From NCBI GenBank assembly GCA_016792805.1, contig JAEUHX010000058.1, positions 264,228 through 328,227 on the forward strand: a stretch of DNA of 64,000 nt. The letters run 5' to 3'. Source of the DNA: Planctomycetota bacterium. GTDB taxonomy: Bacteria; Planctomycetota; UBA1135; JACQFD01. Position numbers and translations under genes: made by a program. Positions 36,920 to 44,933 of this stretch are shown here, in pieces. The notes beneath the pieces are model-generated. The model saw nothing but the letters and a program-made list of their open reading frames with translations, was not told the DNA's origin and searched no databases. Position 1 is the stretch's first letter; the number at the start of each line of letters is the position of its first letter.

Positions 36920-38182
36920 CTAGATGGAATTCAAGTGCTTCTCAGGACGGACGTAGACTGGCTCCTCGACTTTTGTACGAAATAGCTCTTTCCCATCATG
37001 TCCAAAGGCAATCACTGTATCGTCGTACAGTTCGAACTTGCCCTGCGCCGTCTGAGTCTCCCAGACTTTGGGACCGGGCTCGATCTCATATCGGAACACA
37101 ATCAGATTCGAGCGCCGGAAGAGCTGGAGCACGGCAAGGAGCTCACGGTCGGGGCGCGTGTAGGCGTCGATCGCGTGTCCGACTCCGGGACCAAACATCT
37201 GCTCGAGGTACTGTCGAGGCACCCAACGCGGTGGAATGTAATAGCCATTGGGCTGAGTTCCGAGCTGCGGATACAGCGGCAACGCCACTTTTGCCACCTT
37301 CACGAGATAATAGATGGGATTCTTGCGATCCTCGGTCCATTCGCCATCGGGTCCGATCGGGACTAATCCCTGAAGACGAATCTGACCGATGCATGCCGAC
37401 ATGCAGCGCGTCTCCATCGGGCGCCCCTCCGCGCGCGGATCCTTTCCTTCAATGCGCGGATAGCACGCGATGCACTTCTCCGAGACTCTCGTCGAGCCCC
37501 GATACATAGATTTCTTGTAGGGGCACGCCTCGACACATTTGCGATAGCCGCGGCATCGCTCCTGATCGATGAGCACAATCCCGTCCTCGGGGCGCTTATA
37601 GATCGCCTTCCGCGGACAAGCTGCGAGACACGCCGGATAGCTGCAATGATTGCAAATGCGTGCCAGGTAGTAGAACCAAGTCGCATGAGCAGGCAGTGTC
37701 GTACCCTGAGAGTGGAGCGCGTCGGGCCGGCCCGCGGGGCCAACCGGAACGTCCTCATACAGATTGGGGGTCACCCACTCGTCGTCGTTGGGGAGGTAGC
37801 CGAGCGCCACCTGCTGGTGATCGCCGATACGTGACTTCGCAGCCTCAAAGATCGTCTTTCCGTCGTATGTGCCGTAGGGCTTCTTCGCCTCCGCATCGCC
37901 GCGCCACTGCATTCCTCCGGGATCGGCTTCCTCGAGCAGCTCAAGAATCTTGGAGTCCCAATGCCGCGGGTAGCCCCCATAGGGCTTCGTTTCGACGTTC
38001 GCCCACCACATCGATTCCTGCCCCTTGCCGAAGGTCCATGTGGACTTGCATGCCATGGTGCAAGTCTGGCAGCCGAGGCAGCGATTGATATTGAACACGA
38101 AGGCGAACTGCTTGCTCGGATAGGCGGCCTCATACGGGTACTCCATGGGTCTGCCGAGCTGCCAATTATGAACCTGACTCAT
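36920..38182 (-). CDS. nxrB: Nitrite/nitrate oxidoreductase-like iron-sulfur beta subunit
   Basis: This 420-residue protein begins MSQVHNWQLGRPMEYPYE and carries four ferredoxin-type cluster motifs: CLGCQTCTMAC (Cys35-Cys45), CNHCSYPACLAACPRKAI, CRGYRKCVEACPYKK and CIACYPRIEGKD. The second residue group CRGYRKC lacks one Cys, as in the NarH family where one cluster is [3Fe-4S]. From memory of the family, the N-terminus, the phrase STWTFGKGQE, ETKPYGGYP and the ending PGPKVWETQ match periplasmic NxrB closely. No signal peptide is present, so it would be co-exported with the alpha subunit. The start overlaps the stop of the small gene upstream (ATGA). Confidence 0.85.
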   Translation of the reverse strand: MSQVHNWQLGRPMEYPYEAAYPSKQFAFVFNINRCLGCQTCTMACKSTWTFGKGQESMWWANVETKPYGGYPRHWDSKILELLEEADPGGMQWRGDAEAKKPYGTYDGKTIFEAAKSRIGDHQQVALGYLPNDDEWVTPNLYEDVPVGPAGRPDALHSQGTTLPAHATWFYYLARICNHCSYPACLAACPRKAIYKRPEDGIVLIDQERCRGYRKCVEACPYKKSMYRGSTRVSEKCIACYPRIEGKDPRAEGRPMETRCMSACIGQIRLQGLVPIGPDGEWTEDRKNPIYYLVKVAKVALPLYPQLGTQPNGYYIPPRWVPRQYLEQMFGPGVGHAIDAYTRPDRELLAVLQLFRRSNLIVFRYEIEPGPKVWETQTAQGKFELYDDTVIAFGHDGKELFRTKVEEPVYVRPEKHLNSI

Positions 38183-38466
38183 GTGCGACCATCCGCGCCT
38201 CGCAGCGCCATGGGACGATAAAGGGCCATCGATTCGCGAATTCGGTCGCGCACCCAGTCCTCGCCGCGGGCCGCGAGGACAGCGTGGGCGCCCGCGTAGA
38301 AAGAGCTGCTGAAGATTCGGAGAACCTCCTGCTCGTCGTAGGCGAGGCGCACAAGCTCCTCGATGAGTGCACGGCCGAGCGCCTCCTGCGCAGCTGCGTC
38401 TGGCGCCGGCAGCGCAACGCTCATGAGCTCGTGAGGATCCTCCGGGTCCCATTCATCCTTCGGCAT
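38179..38466 (-). CDS. Small protein between alpha and beta subunit genes
   Basis: This 95-residue acidic protein from ATG 38466 sits between the catalytic and iron-sulfur subunit genes, overlapping the latter start by four bases. It is mostly helical (AQEALGRALIEELVRLAYDEQEVLRIF). No motif or family is recognised. The tight packing suggests it is translated and serves the complex. A longer frame would overlap the alpha gene. Confidence 0.6.
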   Translation of the reverse strand: MPKDEWDPEDPHELMSVALPAPDAAAQEALGRALIEELVRLAYDEQEVLRIFSSSFYAGAHAVLAARGEDWVRDRIRESMALYRPMALRGADGRT

Positions 38467-38468
38467 GG

Positions 38469-41400
38469 CTAGGCGTCCTTGCGGCGCACAAAGCCGCCTT
38501 GGAGGTAACGACGGAAAGCATCGCCCTCTTTTGTGGGAGTCTTGCCTGTCCTTGCGACTTGCCAAATGCCCTTCCCACCCAGCCCGCCATCTTCTGCTTT
38601 TGTGATCCTCACCAGGGTCTCTTTCGGAACCGTGTTCACGGCATGGTTGTCTGCCTCTCCGCCGAAGAGGAATCCCACCCCTGCCTTAGTCTTGTGGAAC
38701 AGCGTGTCAGTCTGGTGCATCGGCATGTGCCAGTTCCGCGTGACGCTCTGCTGAGATCCGTAGCGGAGATTCGCCTGATATCCCGTTCCCTCCGACTTGG
38801 CAAGGCCGTCGGAGCGTGATTCATGCGCTTTGACGCTGCGCTCCGTGGCGATATATGGAGCATGCTTCATCATGACGATGTTGTAAGGATAGGCCGGGTT
38901 GTAGATCACGCGGATCATACATCTTGCGACCTTATAGAACGGATCATCGGGAGTCGCGCCAACATAGGGCCGATCCACTGGGTTGGCATCGACGTAGACG
39001 TAGTCGCCGTCCTCGATCCCCTGGTCGCGCGCCGCCTGCGGATTCATGTGGAGCTGGTGCTCGCTGACGCCGGGCGTTCGGCGATCAATTCGGTAGGGAT
39101 CACCGAAATTGGAGTCATAGAGAGCGTGCCAGTCCACGTCGCTCCATTGGGAGTGCACGCGATGGCGTGTCTTCGGCGTGAGGCACCAAAATCGGTAACC
39201 TTTTTTCCATAGTGCATTATCTGTCGCTTTGACCTCGCGCCAGGGCATCTTGACATTGAAGACGGTCCGCTCGTCGGCACTCCTCGCGTTCGGTACCACT
39301 CCGTAATCAACGGGCCGAACCAGCGGGTTGCTGCTGACGATCACGTTCGGCAAATAGGGCGTTGCCTCGGGACCTTCGCGATGAACAATGAAGTTCTCCC
39401 CATACTCGATCGCCTCGGGCACATCAGAGTAGGCCTGAAGCCTGCCATGGGACGTGAAGAATGGCTGGTCCTCGTGCACCTGCTCCCAGAAGGGGATGCG
39501 CGGATAAGTACGGAACAGCATCAGGGCTCCGCCCGGCGGCCCGTACTTCCCAGCCATGATGTCCTCGAGCTTGTAACCCGCCGTCGTGGTGCAGGTATCC
39601 AGGAGCCTCTGGATGTACACTTCTCGCTTTCCCTCAAGGGCAAACTTCCAGTAATCAGCGATACGCCGATCGCTAGTCACCTCACTCAGGCGCTTGGCGA
39701 TCCCCGCCAGAATCATGAGGTCGTCGCGCGTATCGAAGAGCGGCTTGATGCCCCCCTTCCAAATCTGTAAGAACGGATTGCTGCACGAGGCCGTCACTTC
39801 GAGCCCTTCAAACTCAACCCATGTGTTGGCCGGCAGCGCGAAGTCGGCATACTCCACCGTAGCCGTCATATTGATGTCGGCTGTGATGATCATGTCGATC
39901 TTCGGATTCACATTCTTGAACATCTCATACGCATGCTTGGCGTTATTAAAGAGATTCACGTTGCAGCAGTAAATTGACTTCGTCGGCGTCGGCATATGAC
40001 TCGCGCCGGTGAACACCTTTCTCCCTGCTTTCGGAGTGTCGACGATGAGGGGCCGATCTCCGTGATTCCAATAGGCCGGCTCTTCGTCCTTCGTGTAGGC
40101 ATGCGCATGGATGTCCTTGCCGTGAGCGGTCGGGTCAAGATTCGGCTCAAACGGGTCCTCTGCAACCCAGCCTTTGAATCCCGGGCCGGTCCATGGCGAC
40201 CCCTGGAACAGCGCCGCCTTGTAGTTGCCCGCCCATGTGTGGCATCCAGTCCCCGGCTTCCCAATATTTCCGGTCAGCAGCAGCGGCAGGTAGGCCGCGC
40301 GGTTCATCTCCGTGGCGTGGAACCAATGATTGATTCCCTCGCCTTGGTGAATCGCTGCGGGGCGGATCGTGCCCAGATCCTGCGCGAGCTGCTCAATGAG
40401 GTTCTTCGGAGTTCCTGTGATCTCGTGAACGGAGTCGAGATCGTAGTCCGCGAGGTGGGTCCGATAGGCACTCCAGACGGTGAGGCACTGGACTTTTGTG
40501 CCGTCCAACAGCGTAACCTCACATTGGGCTTCCAAGACCGGATCGAGCCCGGCCGCAGCCATTTGAGCACCCACTTCATCGCGGCTCAACGCGACCGGCT
40601 CGCCGCGCTTGCGATCGAAGATCACGAAATCTCCGAGCTTCTCGTATTGCTTGTCTGTGAGATTCTGCTTCTTGAAGCTCACTCCGTCTTTTTTGAGTCT
40701 CGGCACATGCCCCTTGAAAACGTCCTTCGCGGACAGGAGCGTGAGCGTGTCGGTCCGCAGCAGAAGCGGGAAGTCGGTGAACGACTTCACGAATCCTTCG
40801 TCGAACCATCCTCGTTCGATCATTATCTTGGTAACTCCGAGGAAAAGAGCCGCGTCGGTGGCTGGGCGAATCGGCATCCAATAATCGGCTTTCGTCGAGG
40901 GAGCTCCATATTCAGGGGCGATGACCACCACCTTTGCCCCGCGCTCCATGCACTCGATGAACCAGTGGGAGTCGGCCATCTTGTTTTCGACGAGGTTCTT
41001 TCCGTCCATCACAATCAGCCGCGAGAACCGCAGATCATTGAAGTCGCAGTCGCTCGTCTGCAGTCCGTGCACCCACGGGTGCCCCGGCGCCTGATCGCCG
41101 TGCCAAGTGTAGTTTGACCAGTTTCTACCTCCCTTCGCCTGACTGTGCGGGACCTTACGAATCGACTCGTCCAGCAGAGCCATCGTATTGGAAAGACGAT
41201 AGGCACCGTACTTCCCGAATACACCGAGGAGTCCCATCCCGCCTCGAAACTTGAGTGTTCGCGTCCCCGCACCCTCCATAGCGGAGACCATTTCCTTGGG
41301 ATAGCCCTCGGACAGCAGGCGCTTAGCGCCTTCGTCTCCGGAGTATGCCGCGGCAATCGCCACATATCCTTTGGCGATGTAGTCGTTTGCTTCGTCCCAG

Positions 41401-41939
41401 GTCAGCCGCATGAACTGATCGGTGCCGCGGGAGTCGAATCGGTAGCGCTTTCGATTCTCCGCCGTGAGATAGGGAAAGCCGGCGTCGGCCCATTCACGCC
41501 ACCCCTTCCGAACCATCGGATATTTGAGGCGGTACGGTCCGTACACGCGCCGGTGGAAAGTATATCCTTTCGCGCACTGCCTTGGGTTCCAGTTCGCCGT
41601 CGCGTGATTACCGTATAGATCGCAATAGTCCTGAGAATTATAGTCGTTGCCGAGACGAGTGATAACGCCGTTGCGCACATAGGCCTTGACGCGGCACGCG
41701 TGCGTGTCGTTCGGTGAGCAGACCCAACTGAACGTCGAATCGAAGTGATACTGATCTCGGTAGACCTTCTCCCAGTCCCGCGCGGGGTAGGTCGCAAGCG
41801 GATTCGCGATCTCGTCCTGTGGCGCAAACGAGCTGAGGGAGAGGAAGTCGTGGGAGATCCACGCCGCAAAGCCGGCAGCGCTCGCCGAGACGAGGAACTG
41901 GCGACGATCGATGTCGGAGAGGTTGCTTCTCGAGTTCAT
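38469..41939 (-). CDS. nxrA: Molybdopterin oxidoreductase catalytic subunit, periplasmic nitrite/nitrate oxidoreductase-like
   Basis: This 1156-residue type II DMSO-reductase-family subunit has a Tat signal (DRRQFLVSASAAGFAAW). The N-terminal [4Fe-4S] site reads Cys74-x3-Asp78-x3-Cys82 with Cys122 later, so an Asp replaces one usual Cys and a Cys replaces the usual His of NarG. A candidate Mo ligand is Asp282 in WHGDQAPGHP. Length (~1150) fits periplasmic NxrA better than chlorate or ethylbenzene enzymes (~900-980). It would oxidise nitrite or reduce nitrate at a periplasmic Mo-bisMGD site; direction cannot be read from sequence. It lies in the operon cytochrome/gamma - alpha - small protein - beta - chaperone - unknown, with 12 bases after the upstream stop. 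Confidence 0.85.
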   Translation of the reverse strand: MNSRSNLSDIDRRQFLVSASAAGFAAWISHDFLSLSSFAPQDEIANPLATYPARDWEKVYRDQYHFDSTFSWVCSPNDTHACRVKAYVRNGVITRLGNDYNSQDYCDLYGNHATANWNPRQCAKGYTFHRRVYGPYRLKYPMVRKGWREWADAGFPYLTAENRKRYRFDSRGTDQFMRLTWDEANDYIAKGYVAIAAAYSGDEGAKRLLSEGYPKEMVSAMEGAGTRTLKFRGGMGLLGVFGKYGAYRLSNTMALLDESIRKVPHSQAKGGRNWSNYTWHGDQAPGHPWVHGLQTSDCDFNDLRFSRLIVMDGKNLVENKMADSHWFIECMERGAKVVVIAPEYGAPSTKADYWMPIRPATDAALFLGVTKIMIERGWFDEGFVKSFTDFPLLLRTDTLTLLSAKDVFKGHVPRLKKDGVSFKKQNLTDKQYEKLGDFVIFDRKRGEPVALSRDEVGAQMAAAGLDPVLEAQCEVTLLDGTKVQCLTVWSAYRTHLADYDLDSVHEITGTPKNLIEQLAQDLGTIRPAAIHQGEGINHWFHATEMNRAAYLPLLLTGNIGKPGTGCHTWAGNYKAALFQGSPWTGPGFKGWVAEDPFEPNLDPTAHGKDIHAHAYTKDEEPAYWNHGDRPLIVDTPKAGRKVFTGASHMPTPTKSIYCCNVNLFNNAKHAYEMFKNVNPKIDMIITADINMTATVEYADFALPANTWVEFEGLEVTASCSNPFLQIWKGGIKPLFDTRDDLMILAGIAKRLSEVTSDRRIADYWKFALEGKREVYIQRLLDTCTTTAGYKLEDIMAGKYGPPGGALMLFRTYPRIPFWEQVHEDQPFFTSHGRLQAYSDVPEAIEYGENFIVHREGPEATPYLPNVIVSSNPLVRPVDYGVVPNARSADERTVFNVKMPWREVKATDNALWKKGYRFWCLTPKTRHRVHSQWSDVDWHALYDSNFGDPYRIDRRTPGVSEHQLHMNPQAARDQGIEDGDYVYVDANPVDRPYVGATPDDPFYKVARCMIRVIYNPAYPYNIVMMKHAPYIATERSVKAHESRSDGLAKSEGTGYQANLRYGSQQSVTRNWHMPMHQTDTLFHKTKAGVGFLFGGEADNHAVNTVPKETLVRITKAEDGGLGGKGIWQVARTGKTPTKEGDAFRRYLQGGFVRRKDA

Positions 41940-41951
41940 GGAATCGGGTCC

Positions 41952-43559
41952 TCAGCGAGGAATCTCGAGGTCGTGCCAAATAGTGATCGATTTCTGGCCG
42001 TTGCGGTCTGCTGCTGAACCGTCCCAGACGGCGAACGCGAACGGGATATGTGTGCCGAGTGCAATCGGCGCCTCCTGGGGTCCTGCCGCGGCGATCTCGC
42101 GACTGAGAACGACGCGCCACACGCCCTTGGCCCACGCTCCTTTACCACGAACTTTTGTGGAGACCGTCGGCAGCGCTCGAAGAGTAGAGAACCCGCGCGC
42201 GGCGAGATTCTCGGCGGAGCTCTGCGGCCGCGGCTCGGAGACGGGATTCCCCGCCTGCCACCCCGAAGCTCCGCGAGGACCCATTTCCGCGAGTGCGCGC
42301 TTCACATTTTCGTCCTCACCTGGACGCCAGCCTTCCACCTCGGGGTAGGCCATGATGTCCATATTCGGATAGACCGTGTGCACATCGGGCCGCTCACGCC
42401 CCTCGACCTCCTTGTCCGCTTTCCACATCCAAATATTGACGTCCTCGACACCTGCTCCCATGGCTATAAAAGGAGCTGTTGAGTTTCGCGCCCATTGAAC
42501 TGCGACGGCATCTCGGAAATCTTGAGGGCGCACCGCGGTCGAGTTCTCCGTCGGATCTTCCCACTGAAGGTTGACGTAGACGCGCTCTCCATCGACGGCG
42601 GCACGAATCAGCAGCCCCTCGACTCTCTTGGAGCGCCACCAGAGCGGCATGAGTGCAACATAAGTGGGATCCAGGGAGTTCCACAGCTCGGAGCTTGGGT
42701 CGTTCCATTCCTGCGCTGGCTTCACCCGCCGAGCTGTAATACTCCGCCGACGCTGCTCCGCCATCTGCTGTGCGCCGGGGCGTGCCATGGAAAGCACAAA
42801 ATGCACGACGTCCCAGCGCTCCGCTGGCGTCAACATCTGCTCATGGGAGGGCATTGGCGTTCCCGGCATCCCGAGCGTGACACGCTTGAACAGCTCCGTC
42901 GGCTCGCTACCACCCTTGAAAACGCCCGACGTGTAATCTCGCGCAGGAATCGGATAGCCCGCATGGTCCCTGAGCGTCGGTGCCGACGGTCCGTCGCCTC
43001 GGCCCTCGTCCCCGTGGCATTTCCAACACTCCGCTTTTCGGAATACTAGTTTTCCTCGCGCGATGGACTCCGGGGTTGACGGCGGCTCCGGCGAAACGTC
43101 GAGTGGCTTGAGCTCCCCGGCCTGCTCGTAGAAGGAAAAGAACTTCTTCTCCTCAAGATCATAGAAGCCGGTGATGGATTGTACGAAGGCTGCAAGATCG
43201 ATTCGGTCTGCCTCGGAAAGCAGGTCCCAGCCGGGCATGGCCGATCCTGGCATGCCGCGCGTGATGGTCCGGAGGAGGTCTGCTTCGCTCGGAAGCCCGC
43301 TCCCGGAGGTCGACGTGATCCGGAAGACTCCTGCGGAGAAGTCGCGGGGCTTCGGATAAAGATGTGTCGCAGCGGGTCCATCGCCGCGCCCCTCGCTGCC
43401 GTGACATCCAGCGCAATTTTGCTCATAAACCACTTTTCCGCGCTGGATCGCCTGGGCTCGTCCGTCCTGTCTGGCATCGAGTCCGGGGAAGACCACGGCC
43501 GGCAGCCAACCGGTGATCGCGCCGGCAGCGAGTAGTATTGCTCTCGAGTTGGGGACCAT
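41952..43559 (-). CDS. Di-heme cytochrome c fused to heme-b gamma-subunit-like domain
   Basis: This 535-residue protein from ATG 43559 has a signal peptide, then two cytochrome c modules: CAGCH (Cys49-His53) with GMPGSAMPGW as distal-Met region, and CWKCH (Cys178-His182) with GMPGTPMPSH. The C-terminal ~250 residues match the ethylbenzene-dehydrogenase/Nxr gamma domain (PLWWRSKRVEGLLIRAAVDG, VYVNLQWEDPTENS, ending KSITIWHDLEIP), which binds one heme b. The protein can thus pass electrons between the Fe-S chain and soluble carriers. It is the first gene of the operon. An in-frame start further upstream would overlap the operator palindrome region. Confidence 0.85.
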   Translation of the reverse strand: MVPNSRAILLAAGAITGWLPAVVFPGLDARQDGRAQAIQRGKVVYEQNCAGCHGSEGRGDGPAATHLYPKPRDFSAGVFRITSTSGSGLPSEADLLRTITRGMPGSAMPGWDLLSEADRIDLAAFVQSITGFYDLEEKKFFSFYEQAGELKPLDVSPEPPSTPESIARGKLVFRKAECWKCHGDEGRGDGPSAPTLRDHAGYPIPARDYTSGVFKGGSEPTELFKRVTLGMPGTPMPSHEQMLTPAERWDVVHFVLSMARPGAQQMAEQRRRSITARRVKPAQEWNDPSSELWNSLDPTYVALMPLWWRSKRVEGLLIRAAVDGERVYVNLQWEDPTENSTAVRPQDFRDAVAVQWARNSTAPFIAMGAGVEDVNIWMWKADKEVEGRERPDVHTVYPNMDIMAYPEVEGWRPGEDENVKRALAEMGPRGASGWQAGNPVSEPRPQSSAENLAARGFSTLRALPTVSTKVRGKGAWAKGVWRVVLSREIAAAGPQEAPIALGTHIPFAFAVWDGSAADRNGQKSITIWHDLEIPR

Positions 43560-43606
43560 GTGTGAGCTCCGCGATGGCACGCCCCCATCGACTCTCGATC
43601 CGACTC

Positions 43607-43624
43607 CATTGAGTGCGATCAATG
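43607..43624. promoter_or_regulatory. FNR/CRP-type palindrome upstream of the Nxr-like operon
   Basis: The 18-base sequence cattgagtgcgatcaatg is a perfect 6-6-6 palindrome. It contains TTGAG-N4-ATCAA, one base from the FNR consensus TTGAT-N4-ATCAA. It lies 48 bases upstream of the cytochrome start codon, within the 391-base intergenic gap before the divergent TIM-barrel gene at 43951. The rest of that gap (43625-43950) shows no gene; it has a local repeat of gagtcttgaaactcttgagtc. Confidence 0.5.
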
Positions 43625-43950
43625 CCGCCGGCACTCTTTCTGCGCGCGGCTACTCATATCGCCAGAGTCTTGAAACTCTTGAGTCTCGAACCCCGCGAAA
43701 CGTAATCATTGCGAGCATCCAACTAAATTTCCGGGCAGTCCTGCGTCTTGGAGCTTCCTTGCGCGGCGCTCCATCGCTTCGCCCAGCCCGGCGTATTGTG
43801 CCGAGCGGATTCAGAGTGTTTCGCTCGGATGCAGCGAAAGCTGCGAGCCGAAGCAGGGCGCTCTCATGGATGGCCTGGGTTCTTGCAGACACCCTTGGGG
43901 GTAAGCTCTGCGCGTCCTCGTTTGCACGATCACTTCATCGCAACCTGCCC

Positions 43951-44871
43951 ATGCTTCACCGCCGCGAATTTCTCGCAGGCAGCGCGCACGCCCTCGGCGC
44001 CGCCTGCTCCGCTCCGTTGCTCAGTGGCATTCCACAGCAGTCGCCAGCCCCAAAGGTCGCGACGTTCCGGCTGCGCTACGCGCCGCATTTCGGCATGTTC
44101 GGCGCCCACGCGACGAGCCCCGAGGATCAAGTCCGTTTCCTCGCCGACGAGGGCTTCTCGGCCCTCGAAGACAACGGCATGCGCGGGCGATCCCGCGACG
44201 AGCAGGAGCGCATCGCGGCGGCGATGGAGAAGAGCCGAGTCGCCATGGGCGTATTTGTCGCGAACGACATCGACTGGTCGAATCCGACCCTCACGACGGG
44301 GAGCAAGGACTCGGTCGATCGATTTGTTGCGAATTGCCACGATTCTGTGGAGACGGCGAAGCGGGTGCATGCCAAGTGGATGACGGTCGTTCCCGGAGTG
44401 GTCGATCAGCGGCTCGACCCCGGCATCCAAACCGCCCATGTCGTCGATGCCCTTCGGCGCGGAGCTGAGATTTTTGAGCCCCATGGATTGGTGATGGTTC
44501 TTGAGCCGCTGAATTGGCGCGACCACCCGGGACAGTTCCTGCGGTATGCGGCTCAAGCGTTCGAGATTTGCCGCGCCGTGAACAGCCCGAGCTGTAAGAT
44601 TCTGTTCGACGCGTATCATCAACAAGTCTCCGAGGGCAACCTGATCCCCAACATCGAGCGCTGCTGGAGCGAGATTGCATACTTTCAAATCGGCGACAAT
44701 CCGGGGCGCTGCGAGCCGGGGACGGGCGAGGTGAATTGGCGCAACCTCTTTAAGTTCATCCATGGGCGCGGGTTTCAGGGCATCCTCGGCATGGAGCACG
44801 GCAACTCGCAGCCGGGCAAGTCGGGCGAACGGGCGGTGATCGACGCGTACCGCGAGGCCGATCGTTTCTGA
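43951..44871 (+). CDS. Exported hydroxypyruvate-isomerase-like TIM-barrel protein
   Basis: This 306-residue protein from ATG 43951 has a Tat-like signal (HRREFLAGSAHALGAACSA). The body is a sugar-phosphate isomerase/epimerase TIM barrel of the hydroxypyruvate isomerase type, with the metal-site acids in MVLEPLNWRDHPG and ILFDAYHQQVSEGN, and GILGMEHGNSQPG at the end. It probably interconverts small keto-acids or sugars outside the cytoplasm. A longer frame into the shared promoter region was rejected. Confidence 0.8.
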   Translation: MLHRREFLAGSAHALGAACSAPLLSGIPQQSPAPKVATFRLRYAPHFGMFGAHATSPEDQVRFLADEGFSALEDNGMRGRSRDEQERIAAAMEKSRVAMGVFVANDIDWSNPTLTTGSKDSVDRFVANCHDSVETAKRVHAKWMTVVPGVVDQRLDPGIQTAHVVDALRRGAEIFEPHGLVMVLEPLNWRDHPGQFLRYAAQAFEICRAVNSPSCKILFDAYHQQVSEGNLIPNIERCWSEIAYFQIGDNPGRCEPGTGEVNWRNLFKFIHGRGFQGILGMEHGNSQPGKSGERAVIDAYREADRF

Positions 44872-44933
44872 ATCCCGCCCATCGCGGCGACGACCTGCTG
44901 GACAGCACGAGCCGAAGCGGGGAAGCTCGGCGG

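Noticed and set aside
35221..43559. Claim that the organism is a nitrite-oxidising chemolithotroph
   Set aside because: Nxr-like enzymes also work as nitrate reductases in non-nitrifiers, and nothing else in the window shows nitrite-based energy metabolism.
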